Origin: Brachionus plicatilis
Lineage: Eukaryota > Rotifera > Eurotatoria > Ploima > Brachionidae
NCBI GenBank assembly: GCA_010279815.1
Contig: QEOQ01000214.1
Coordinates: 1,642,318-1,706,317, forward strand
DNA length: 64,000 nt
Reading direction: 5' to 3'
Shown piece by piece: positions 47,600 through 58,000 of the stretch. The position numbers and the translations under genes were made by a program. Under the pieces are notes generated by a model. It did not search any database and was not told the origin of the DNA. It was given only the letters and a program-made list of their open reading frames with translations. Within the stretch, counting starts at the first letter, position 1, and the number at the start of each line of letters is the position of its first letter.

Positions 47600-49130
47600 A
47601 AGATTTTCTAAAATTATATTGAATATTATTTTTTTCAAAATTTTTAATTAATGAGTAAAGTAATTTTTTAAAGTGTATAAAATAAAAGCCAATTTTGTTA
47701 ATTAAATAATTTTATTATCAAATTTTAAAATAATATAATTCATAACCTTAAAATCTATTTTGATCTTTTTATCCTTATTTTAAATACATCCCTATCTTAT
47801 TAAAATTTCCAAATTTTTTTTCTTATTTGAGCTAAAACCAAAAGAAAACCTTTTTAAAAAAATTTTAATTCATTTTATACAAAAGGTACATAATTATTGG
47901 AATGAATTTGCATCATTTGAACCATTTTGTATTAAAAATCTTTGATGACGAGAAACTCTGTGCAAGTGTTCCGCTGAGACCCTTTTAATTTTAAATATTA
48001 TGAATTTTAATCGGAAACATCTAAACATTAAAAATTTCCTTCTATAAAAAGAAAATAAAGAAAAAAGGAAATTATAATTCGAAAAAAAATGTAAGGCACT
48101 TGGACCCAACATACATAGCAGTTTACAGGCATCTAACAGGTTATCAAAAAAAAAAATTAAAAAAAAAAAAATTTGAAAATGCTTTGAAAAACTTTTGGTT
48201 TATTCAAAAAGAGAGCTTTTGCTGTTTGGATCGTGTCTCTAACAAATGAAGTCAACAAGAGCTTGAATATTAATTGACATTTCCTTTTATTATATTTGAT
48301 CGGTTGTTTTTTTAATCAATAATACACAATATTACAAATTTGTGGATTTTAATGTTAATATTTGGGTTTTACTTAACATTATGTATTAAATACTTATTAC
48401 AATAAAAAAAAACTGATCGAATAATTTAAAAAAATACTGATAAGTAAATTATTTACTGATTGTTTTTAGATAGTTTCCTGATTTATTTTGAATAATTTAC
48501 TGATTTATTTTAAATAATTTACTGATTATTATATATTAAATACTGATCGAAAGAATAAAAAAATATTGATCAAAATATTTATTATACTAATCAAGTAATA
48601 TGTGCTCTATAAAAAATTCAGGTGACAATTCAGGGGAAAATTCAGGATTATTCATTATATTCTTGTAAATTTTTTTCTTAATTTAATCAGAAAAATATTT
48701 AAAAAAGTTTAAAGGAATCATCTAAAAGAAAAAATGGCTTGAATATTTCTCATCATATTAAACTTGAAGTTCAAGATATATTCGGAGTTCAAGTCTCCCA
48801 ATTTTTGACAGATTAATTTTATTATATCGTTTTAAAATAGGTGAAAAAAGCCAATTCATTATTATTAATACTCAAACATAGTTAGCTTCATATTTAAGGA
48901 TAGAGATATAGGAGAACTAAAAGGGCCCCTTAATTAACTGAAGAAAAATAAACAATTTTTTAAATTCCGTAAAACACATACTTAAAATCGGAATTTCCGT
49001 CTTTTAGGAGATTTATTAATTCTGCCGGAAATTATCTATGAACTGACCGAATTTTAAGCAAAATTTAAAAAATAAGCAAAAGAAAAGAGTTCAATTTTGA
49101 TTAAATGAATGCTATACATAATTAATATCA
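47600..49130. other. AT-rich intergenic with dispersed-repeat pieces
   Basis: About 47945-48080 is the inverted partner of 18160-18415. At 48085-48112 GTAAGGCACTTGGACCCAAC recalls the junction motif of the promoter-bearing repeat (CTAAGGCACTTGGATCCAAC at 53077). The rest is featureless. Confidence 0.45.
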
Positions 49131-49134
49131 GTTA

Positions 49135-49290
49135 AATTTTGTAAATCTAGTTCGTCTCACAGCCAAAACCATACTTTTCGCAAATCCACCTCTTACCTTT
49201 TCCAGCTCGATGATATTTACTTACTTTAGAACAATCAAAATGATACCAAAATCTACAGTTTTCATACTCTGTGGGATTCTCTAAGCAAAT
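49135..49290 (-). pseudogene. PHD-finger-like fragment
   Basis: The minus strand reads ICLENPTEYENCRFWYHFDC, SKVSKYHRAGKGKRWICEKY and GFGCETN, then a stop. The pattern C...C-x2-WYH-x2-C...RW-x-C-x4-GC resembles a degenerate PHD zinc finger. It may be from a host chromatin gene or a transposon; it lies just upstream of, and opposite to, the integrase pseudogene. Confidence 0.4.
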
Positions 49291-49439
49291 ATTCTTTTAC
49301 TCAATATCAGATATAGCTAATGTTTTACATAAGCTATTAATTTGCTTAAAAAGCAAATAATTAAATTTTTTCTATTCATTAAATTGAATTAATGTTCTTC
49401 TTAAATCAAAAAGGTAGATAAACTTTGAAAAAATTTGGA

Positions 49440-50232
49440 ATCTGGAAAAAAAATATTTGTTTTTAAAATTTTGCGTTTCTGACCGATTGAAATTGTTACG
49501 AGCAAAAAACGCCGTCGAGGTAACTAATGCATTATTTGACATTTTTACAATATTAGGTATCCCTACTATTCTACAGTCCGACAATGGTAGGGAGTTTAGA
49601 AACCAAATTGTTTTAGCGTTAAAAGCCATGTGGCCTGACCTCTCGCTCATCCATGGTCGCGCTAGACACCCTCAATCACAAGGTAGTGTTGAGAGGGCTA
49701 ACGCTGACATTAAAAAAATGTTAGCTACATGGATGAGAGAAAATAAATCAACCAAATGGTCAACGGGTTTAAAGTTTGTTCAATTGAAAAAAACCATTCT
49801 CACCACACAGGCATCAAATGTACCCCCTATAAAGCAGTATTTGGAATTGATACCCCTCTTGGCCTAAGTTCAACAACTATTCCAGTGGAAGAATGGTCAA
49901 AACTAGAAACAGCCAAACAATTGTTTGATGCTGTTGGGTTTGCTTATAGCGAAGTGGAGGATGACAATGAGGAACATGACGGTCCTGAAGACGTTTTTGA
50001 TCCCAAGGAGTACCAGTTAGATGAGTTAACTCAAGTGACTCCAATAGTTCAACCGCCAGAGATAGGACCAGAGATCGACAGGGCCGCTATTAATTTGCTT
50101 GGAATTCGCGAAACTGTTCGCGGCAATCAAGCAAAGCAAGCTGAGACAATGAGGACTAGGAGTAAAAAGTACTTGCCTGATGTCAATATTGGAGATTGTG
50201 TATTATTGCCAATCCCCGATGTTGACAAAGGG
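49440..50232 (+). pseudogene. KRBA2/SCAND3-type integrase, frameshifted and truncated
   Basis: Plus strand: ALFDIFTILGIPTILQSDNG, REFRNQIVLALKAMWPDLSL, IHGRARHPQSQGSVERANAD, IKKMLATWMRENKSTKWSTG, LKFVQ, then a one-base loss near 49786, EKNHSHHTGIKCTPYKAVFG, and a spacer to RSKKYLPDVNIGDCVLLPIP. QSDNG and the Q(G)SVERAN block carry the second Asp and the Glu of the DD(35)E integrase core. Strong resemblance to the integrase domain of KRBA2/SCAND3-like proteins, related to Ty3/Gypsy or Ginger elements. The N-terminal zinc finger and first Asp are missing, and the C-terminus stops abruptly where foreign sequence begins (about 50233). Confidence 0.8.
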
Positions 50233-50272
50233 CTTAGACTAGCTTGGAACCACAAACCAAGCGTATCTATAT

Positions 50273-52560
50273 TAGGGTTGGGAATTCGAAATAGACACTT
50301 TCGAAATTTTGTTAAAAAATAGTGTCGATTTCGATTTTTTGATTTCGAAATTGAACAAAATCATAATTCAATGATTTCGAAAAGTGAAAATAAATTTCGA
50401 CACTGAAACTCAGTGTCGACATCCAAATAAAAATTTCGACACTGAAACTCAGTTTCGACATCCAAATAAAAATTTCGATTTTAAAACTAAGTTTCGAAGT
50501 TAATTAATATATTCCAAATTATAAAATAACATTCGGAAAATTTTTTTTCTTTTGAAAAAATAAATCAATCAATTAAAATTAAGTAATTATGCTTTGAAAA
50601 TTAAAATTATTTTGTTCATTGTTTTATTTGGGATCTTTATTAATTATTTTATATACAGACTAATTTTTTTAACAAAATTAATATGAAAAGTAACGCAATA
50701 CAAAGCGGTTTTATCAGTTAAAAAAACCCTATCTAACTTTTTTTAACAAATTTTGTAAATTCTACACGGACATAGAAATTATAAATTATTATTAAAAAAA
50801 CAAACAAACAAAAAGATTAGTTAATTAATTTGTTTTAAAAAACTTTAAAATTATTTTTTGTTCTTTTATATTAAAATAAAAATTGAATTTCTTTATGAAA
50901 AAAAATGTATCCAAACTAGTAAAAATTTAAAAAACAAGAGAGTATTGTAAAATAAATTATTTTTTAATATTTTAGTCAAACATTTTTTAGTTTTGACAAA
51001 TTTTTTACAGCTATAATTTAATTTTCTTTTAAGAGTGTCAAACTTTCGAGCATTAGTGGATTTAATCTATTCCTTAATTCAGTCTGGATAAGGCCTACTT
51101 GGCTAAATAAAGCTTCGGATGATACTGAGGTTGTAGTAACTGTCAACAAAGAACTCGCAATTTTGGATAATATTGATATGCATTTCCATATTGCTTAAAA
51201 AAATAAAAATCACCAAAATTTTCTATTTCCTTTTTTTTTCATGATCAATAAATACCTGTTGATTTGAATAATTTTCTATTTCTTCGTCTAAAACGCTTAA
51301 TTGATTCACACTGAGTGGTTCTGATCTCAAACTTTTATCCATATAATTTTCAATTAAATTTTTAACAACATCTCTTCTTTTATTTGTATTTTTACGGTTT
51401 GTGTTGGTTGAAATTGGTGAAGAAGTAAGGTTAGAAATATTAGCCAATACCGAACTTTGTATATTATTTGAACCAGATGGTGGTGATTCTATCTCACGTT
51501 GGCTAATGCTAATGAAGATGGCGTGTTATTTAATAATGGACTAGACGAAGTGCTTGGTGACCCAAGTAAATATTGAATTGGTTAGAGACTTTTAAGATAA
51601 TGTTTTGCTCTCATTATTAAGTCCTTTCTAATGACTAAGTCGGAAACAAATTCAAAGTTTTTCATTCGAAAGTCCATAAATGTTGCAGCTAAATAAATAT
51701 CATTTTTTAACATAAATCCAAAACGACCGGCTAATTTTTCTTGAAGCTCTTCTCAAATCGTATTTGTATTAATAAATTCCAAGTTAATTGAAACTAATTC
51801 ACCGTTTAAGAGCGTATAAATAGCTGGATATAATGAAAATATAGTACAGTATTTTTGTCCACTAAATAAATTTGTTATATTTTTCAATGGTAATAACAAG
51901 TCATACATTTCGTTAATTAAATTGAATTCTGAATCTGATGGAACAAAGTCTTTAATCACTTTGTTTTCTGGCCCTAAACAAAGTGAAATTAGAGCATCTT
52001 TGTTCGTACATAAAGAATCTAACATATCGAATGTAGAGTTCCATCGAGTTGAAACATCTTGGACTAGTTTAATTTTATACTCATATTTAAGATCTTCTTG
52101 TTTATGCTTTAAATTATTTTGCAACTTGTCTGAATGACGAAAAGAGGGTTAATATTGAGTTCAACCGCCAGAGATATTAAATATTCATCTCTGGCGTAAG
52201 TCAGAGATGAATATCCTTGTGCTGAATTCATCAAATCCTTGTGCTGAATTCATCATATCTGGATTCAGCACAAGGATTTTTTAAAACCGATTCATCTAAT
52301 TTTATTATACAGCCAAATATATTAGAACCAGAATCCGTTGAAAAAGAGAAAATTTGTTCTGAATATTCCAGTCATTAAAGACCAAATTTAGATTGTCAAA
52401 AAGATAATCCGATGTCTTTGATTTGTCAATATATTTTAATGAAATTATGTTCTTTCTTACAATCCAATTTGTATCGACAAAATGACACGTTACTTCAAGA
52501 TAAGCTTGATTCACCTTGATCATCGCCTGCATCATCATCACCCATCCTCTTTTTTCATCC
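50273..52560 (-). pseudogene. hAT transposon with decayed transposase
   Basis: An hAT-like end, TAGGGTTGGGAATTCGAA, starts at 50273 and is followed by subterminal TTCGAAA and GTGTCGA repeats (50300-50500). On the minus strand the transposase reads from about 52560 down: AYLEVTCHFVDTNWIVRKN, FNDWNIQNKFSLF, STDSGSNIFG; then VQDVSTRWNSTFDMLDSL, NLINEMYDLLLPLKNITNLF; LAATFMDFRMKNF; and at 51197-51028 the dimerisation domain ILSKIASSLLTVTTTSVSSE and ALFSQVGLIQTELRNRLNPL. Several stops and frameshifts, and an inserted palindromic patch at 52140-52300, kill it. The BED finger and the other terminus are missing; its 5' side joins the promoter-bearing repeat. Confidence 0.82.
50393..50500. repeat. Tandem 41-43-bp subterminal repeats of the hAT
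   Basis: About 2.5 copies of AATTTCGACACTGAAACTCA + GTTTCGACATCCAAATAA. Each of the first copies contains the inverted repeat CGACACTGA-AAC-TCAGTGTCG. Such subterminal motifs are typical transposase-binding regions in hAT elements. Confidence 0.6.
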
Positions 52561-53207
52561 GGGCTTGGGACCGGCCATGTGGGCAGAGTTAATAACAATG
52601 ATTCTTTCTATTTTTTTTCCTATTAACTGTTCTTTGTTTACTTAATGTTTCGAAATTTTCTAAAATAATTTTTTTTTTAAGTTGAAAATCTGACTGAATA
52701 ATTTCTTTACTACCAGGCTATTTATACCCTGTTGAATTAGCTAAATTAATTTTAAAAGAGTCTGAGCCGAATCTTTTTTTTTCAAAAAAAATATTTATTA
52801 AACTTTTTCTTGTGTGTTTATCTGTCAAGTCACACTGTTAGTCCTTACCCTCTCATTTTTTCATCCGGACTTGGGACCGGCAACGGTATGATTGCAACTC
52901 AACAGTCAGCGGCCAAAGTTACATATGGGACGTTCATCATAAACAGAGCCACTCATCCGAGCACTTAATGGCTGCGAACTCGGCAACTATTTAGACTAGC
53001 TTGGAACCACAAACCAAGCGTATCTATATCTGGATACAAGCTTATCCAAACTAAAGACACTTTACTTTTTTCACTAAGGCACTTGGATCCAACAGACTAT
53101 CATCAGCTCTAGCTTGCAAGCCTCCTCATCCCGGCCTCTATGCGCCTGCATCATCATCACCCCTCCTCTTTTTTCATCCGGGCTTGGGACCGGCCATGTG
53201 GGCTATA
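52560..53207 (-). repeat. Promoter-bearing repeat unit, copy 2 (tandem start)
   Basis: The complement of about 53207-52610 matches 8690-9240 closely. At its downstream side a second unit begins (CCGGTCCCAAGCCCGGATG again at 52560-52580), so units are about 617 bp apart in tandem. That second unit runs into the hAT transposase frame after GATGATGATGCAGGCG. Higher GC than surrounding DNA. Confidence 0.75.
52695..52726 (-). promoter_or_regulatory. TATA box plus initiator, second repeat copy
   Basis: TATAAATAG on the minus strand (first T at 52726) with TTCAGTC 31 bp downstream (A at 52695), identical in spacing to 9168/9199. It points toward the hAT pseudogene, which begins about 170 bp downstream. 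Confidence 0.55.
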
Positions 53208-53218
53208 CTTGATCTCAG

Positions 53219-53510
53219 TGGCACAATGCAAAAACCTGCTCAAGTTCGAGCGCCACCAGCATACAACGAACTGAGAGAGCTTCTGCTCGACATTGTTGAT
53301 GATTTGATCCCTCCGCAGACCACAAACTAGACGTACAACTTCCAAGAGGAAATAATCAAAGTGCTCGGCTACGACTGGTTCGTTTTGTTCATGAATCGAA
53401 AGTGTGTGCGCACCACTGTCGTAAAGTCGGCCAAAATTTTGTTCACGCTTCTTTTGAATCAGCAAAATTTAAACAAGTTCCCAGGGATATTACGCGAGGA
53501 AATACGATAG
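53219..53510 (+). pseudogene. Fragment resembling a WDFY3/BEACH-family exon
   Basis: Directly after the end of the repeat and an acceptor-like TTGATCTCAG, the plus strand reads MQKPAQVRAPPAYNELREL, LLDIVDDLIPPQTTN, a TAG stop (53328-53330), then TYNFQEEIIKVLGYDWFVLF, MNRKCVRTTVVKSAKILFTL, LLNQQNLNKF and a stop. AYNELRELLLDI and (F)QEEI..VLGYDW..LFM......T.V..A.(K/R)IL..LL.NQ recall the long N-terminal armadillo-like region of WDFY3/WDFY4-type BEACH proteins. Coding-like GC content contrasts with the AT-rich flanks. No neighbouring exons were found, so it appears to be a stray captured piece. The family call is from memory of the motif. Confidence 0.5.
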
Positions 53511-55055
53511 CAAAATCACTCTAGAATTCTTACGGCCAAAAAATGAGGATTTCAAGAAGAAAAATATAAAATTGGCTTCTTTTTAAAAATATTTAATTCA
53601 TTTTATTATGAAAAATCAAAAAAAATTCAACATTCCTTACTGTTTCTTCCATAATTTTGAGTAAAAATTACACAACTTTTGGTAAAATCTGTTTAAATAT
53701 TGTATTGAAAATATAATTCATCGAATAGTTTAAAAATATAAAAAAATAAAATCCAAATAGTCTCAAAAAAGAATATTTTAAGATAAAAAAATAAAAATTT
53801 TAAGCAAAAAATTTTGTCGATTACTGAATTTATAAAATTTAAAAAATATTTTAAAAATAAAAAATATGACTTTTTTTTACACTGATCGGTCTGTGATTAA
53901 GAAAAGATAGTTTAAATTATTTGATCAAACAACATCGTTTTTTACTAAAATATCCATTACAATTAATTTAAATTAAATAAAATAATTTTTTCCTAATTTT
54001 TTTGGTCGTAATTATTTTAGAACGATTTTACTAAAAGTTTTGTATTTTAATAGAGGAAGCATAATTATTATTTCAATTTTTTTAAACTGTTGTTGAAAAA
54101 ACACATAAATTTGTTTGTTAATAACCATTTATTTTTATTTTATTTTGTTTGAATAATAATTATTGAAATAAAAAATTTAACATATCAAATTTTAATTTTA
54201 TTTAGATTCTTACTCAAACCCTAATTTTTGTCTTTTTTTTATTTTTGTTCTTATTTTTACATCGCCTTAAAGGCGTTGATTGAAATAAATAATAAATAAA
54301 CATTAATAAGACAAAATTTTTTTTTGAAAATAGATTAAAAAATCAAAACAAATAAGTAAAAAAGTCAATTGAAAAATTTAGAAAATTCATACTCTACGTA
54401 TGAATAGCATGTGGTTCCAAATACGGTCTTACCAACGGCATGTACAAACTGTATACTGTATGAATCGAATGATGCTTAAATGATTTCTTTACCATTCCCA
54501 AAATTTGGTATTTTAATGTATGGTGGGCTGTAGAATTTTAATATTTTATTAGTTTAAAAAAAATTGAATTTCTAAGATCGATTTTCAGGCCAAATTATCC
54601 TTTGAAAAAATAAAGAGTTAATCGGTTATATGCTAACAAGGGCACTAGTTTTTTGATTCTCCTTTAAACTTTAACTTTTTTTAAGTTAATAATAAAAATA
54701 AGACATTTTTGGCTGCTAAGTTTTTTCCATCTCATAAAATAAAAATGCTCCTTTTTTAGGGAAAATAAATTTATGAATTAATATCAACAAGAACAATTTA
54801 AAAAATCAGTAAAAAAAAAGAAAAATAGATCGAAAAAATTTAGTTTTCCTGATTTTTTTCTTATTTTTTAATTTTAAATTTTATTAGTTATTTTTTTCTT
54901 ACATAATTAATTATTTAAATTTTTTTTTTAATTTAATAGTCACATAAAGTTTGAATTTAAATTTTTGACATCTACAGATAATTTTGCAGTCATCAATAAA
55001 TTCTAAAAAAGCAAGCATACACATCTACCAAAATAAATGTATCTATTTGGTAACC
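53511..55055. other. AT-rich intergenic upstream of CC2D2A
   Basis: No gene recognised. A GC-richer patch around 54400-54480 (ATACGGTCTTACCAACGGCA) reads on the minus strand as LVRPYLEPHAIH-like LINE sequence, too short to annotate separately. The CC2D2A promoter must lie at the right end. Confidence 0.4.
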
Positions 55056-58000
55056 ATGGCGACAAAAATTCAAATTTTAAATCTAAGGTCAGTCACAAAT
55101 ATTAATTTTAAAAATATTTATTAAAATTGATTAAATTTTCCATCTTCAAATGGAAAGGTAAACTAATCTTTTTAACTTTTACATTAAATTAAATGACATC
55201 TACTTAAGCGATATTCGAGAAAAGATCACAGCTAAGCGGGCTCGTCGCGCGCAAAGAAAAACATCCATAAGCACTGAACAAGAAAATCTGGCATATGAAG
55301 ACGATGAGTCCCAATCAACGCCGAGAAACAAACAAATTTTGACCAAAAAGCATCGGGACAAGAGCAGGGAACTTTCTGAGCAAATAGTAGAGGAAAATCC
55401 GGTCCAAGTGGAAAATGAAATTGACAATATTAGAGACAAGATTAGGGAAAAGTTGAGAAAAAACTTGCTAACAAAACTGGAAAAAGTAAAAAGCGAAGAA
55501 ACTCAAAGTGAAAAAGATGACACGCTAAAACCAGACACTAAATTGGACCTAACCTCATCCAGTATGGAACAGGCCAGTCTTAGGCAATCAGCTGCTGAGG
55601 CCTTTAAACAAAAAATGCACAAACTTCAAGTTATTATCAATTTTTTTCTAAATGAAAAAAAATTTTATAACTTTAAAAATTTAATAAAAATTTTTTAGCA
55701 ACAAAATGCGGAAAAAAACTACCGCCTGATAACATCATCGCGAAAAGACCAACCTGGCTCGGCACTGGTAAAAAAAAAAAATTTAAAATAAAAAGGCTAT
55801 TCAATTTTTTGCTTTCCAGGACGAGCGAATTTCCGAAGAAAGTAAAAAATTGGAGAGGGAAAAAGAAAGAAAAGCCAAAAATAAATTCAGAAAACTTGGA
55901 CTTGCTGTTATAGATGTAAATTTTATTTAATAAAAATTAGAAAAAAAAATATTTTAATAAAAAAAAAAGGAAATTCGCTTGCCGAATAGCGAGGAGCAAT
56001 TCGATTTTTTTGCCAAGAAAACTTGGGATAAAGCCGAAGAAGAAGAAAAGCCCGAAGAGCCAAAAGAGGCTGAAATAAAGACTGAGGATGATGAAAAAGA
56101 TGATAAGGACAGTGCTCAGTTGATTATAAATTTAGAAGATGATTGGCGCGAGATGTCTTATATAAAGGCATTGTATGTTCCAGAAGACCTGGTCCGGGAA
56201 GCTGAGGCCAAAAAATTGTTCATGCCATTAAGCAGCAAAGTACCCTTTGAGCAGAAAACAAGTGCCGAAGGCATACAGCCTAGGTTTTTGGATGAAGAAG
56301 GCATTTATGTTGGTCGGAAACCCTATGTAACTAGGAAAAATAAAAATTTAATGGAAAATCGTTTATTAAAATTTCCAGATAAAGTAAAAGTAAAAAAAAT
56401 TAAAATTATTTTTTTTAAATTTTGTTCAAGATCGGACTTAAATGGTTCGAGGTGGATGGAGAAATTGTGGCTTTAGCAGACCCGATCAAGTATGTTTCAA
56501 CAAGACCGTCTTTTAGTGACAATTTGCCAGAAGCCCTGTGGTCTTCGTACAGAAAAGCAGTTTATTTGGAAAATTTTGCTCGCAATGTGGTAGCCGAAAA
56601 AGGTGGACTTAATTCGATTAATGTTGCGCGCTACAGACTCGATCTTGACATAAATCAAGTTCAATTCAGCTTTCATCATTTGTTCAGCGCCGAGCATGTT
56701 ATCGCTTACAGACTTAAAAATATGTACGAACATTTTAAGCTTAGCGAAGAAAATAATCTTGTTGAAATCTTAACTCAAAAGGTGAGAGAATTTTTAATTT
56801 AACTGCAATTTATCGGCATCTTGGAGTTGATGATCAATTCAAAATATCATTTCAAGTCAAAAAGTTAATATTTAGATTTTAAAATTATTCATAAAATTTA
56901 TTTAAATAATTTTAATGTGGCTAGCATTTAAATGGGTATTTATTAATATAATTGGGTGTTTAACAAAAAATCATTTTGGATATTAGATAAATAAGTTGAG
57001 TGCTTAAAATATTGAATGAGAGTTAATTAATATAATCAAGTATTTAAATGTTTATTTGAGGTCTAAAATAAACCAAATGAGTGTATAAAAATTCATTTAG
57101 AGCATTAATTTATCTTAGTGGTTACTTATTTAAATGAAAACTATATAAATGTTCATATTAATGATTAGAAATTTAAAATTACTATATAACAATAAAAGAA
57201 TAATTATTACACAAATAAATTAATAGAGATAATTCAAATTTATAACTTTTATATCCATCCATTCAAACTAAAATAATTTTATTTTTCTACTTTAATAAAT
57301 TTTAAATTCTAAAACAGTTAATTTTTTAGTCTTTAAAAGTAGGTTTTCTTTAAAATCAATTAAAATATTTAAAGTTCAATAAATAGGGACATTTTAAAAT
57401 TTTAAATATGAAAATAAACTTGACATGAAATATCAAGTAATTGCTTTTGAAAAAATTTTATTTTTTCTCTTTTATTGAAAAAAATATTACAATTTATATT
57501 TTGATCTTTTGATCTTGATCTCAAACTTCAATTTGCCAAATTTTTCTTATACCCAATAATCATTTTTATAATACTCGACAAAAATTTTTATGTACCCATT
57601 TTTTATTTCTTTTTCAATAATTTTGACAAAAAATAAATACCCAAAAAATATTTATTTTTACACCCAAATAATTAATATAAATACTCATTTAATAAAAATC
57701 CTTTTACTGTTACATGCTTTCCATGTTATGTTGATTAAAAAAAAATATTTTCTCAACCCATTGATAGAATCGATTTTTAAATTAAAATTTAATAAGTAAT
57801 TCTTTGTAGATTTTATTTTGAAATTTTTTATTTTAAAAGTAATTGTATTGAAAATTAACAATTAAATTTTAAAAGGAATTTCGAATATTTAATTCCAAAT
57901 GAGTAATAAAATTAAAAGATCGATCTTACCTTCAAATATTTTTGAAATAAAAAATATTATTTTCTATTTCTACATAACATGTAAAGTATGCTATATTAAA

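Noticed and set aside
47894..48112. 72-codon minus-strand frame
   Set aside because: It lies in a dispersed repeat shared with 18160-18415 and reads as low-complexity Phe/Leu; no family match.
53157..53465. 102-codon minus-strand frame
   Set aside because: It spans the boundary between the repeat and the BEACH-like fragment; the plus-strand reading has the family resemblance, so this is its shadow.
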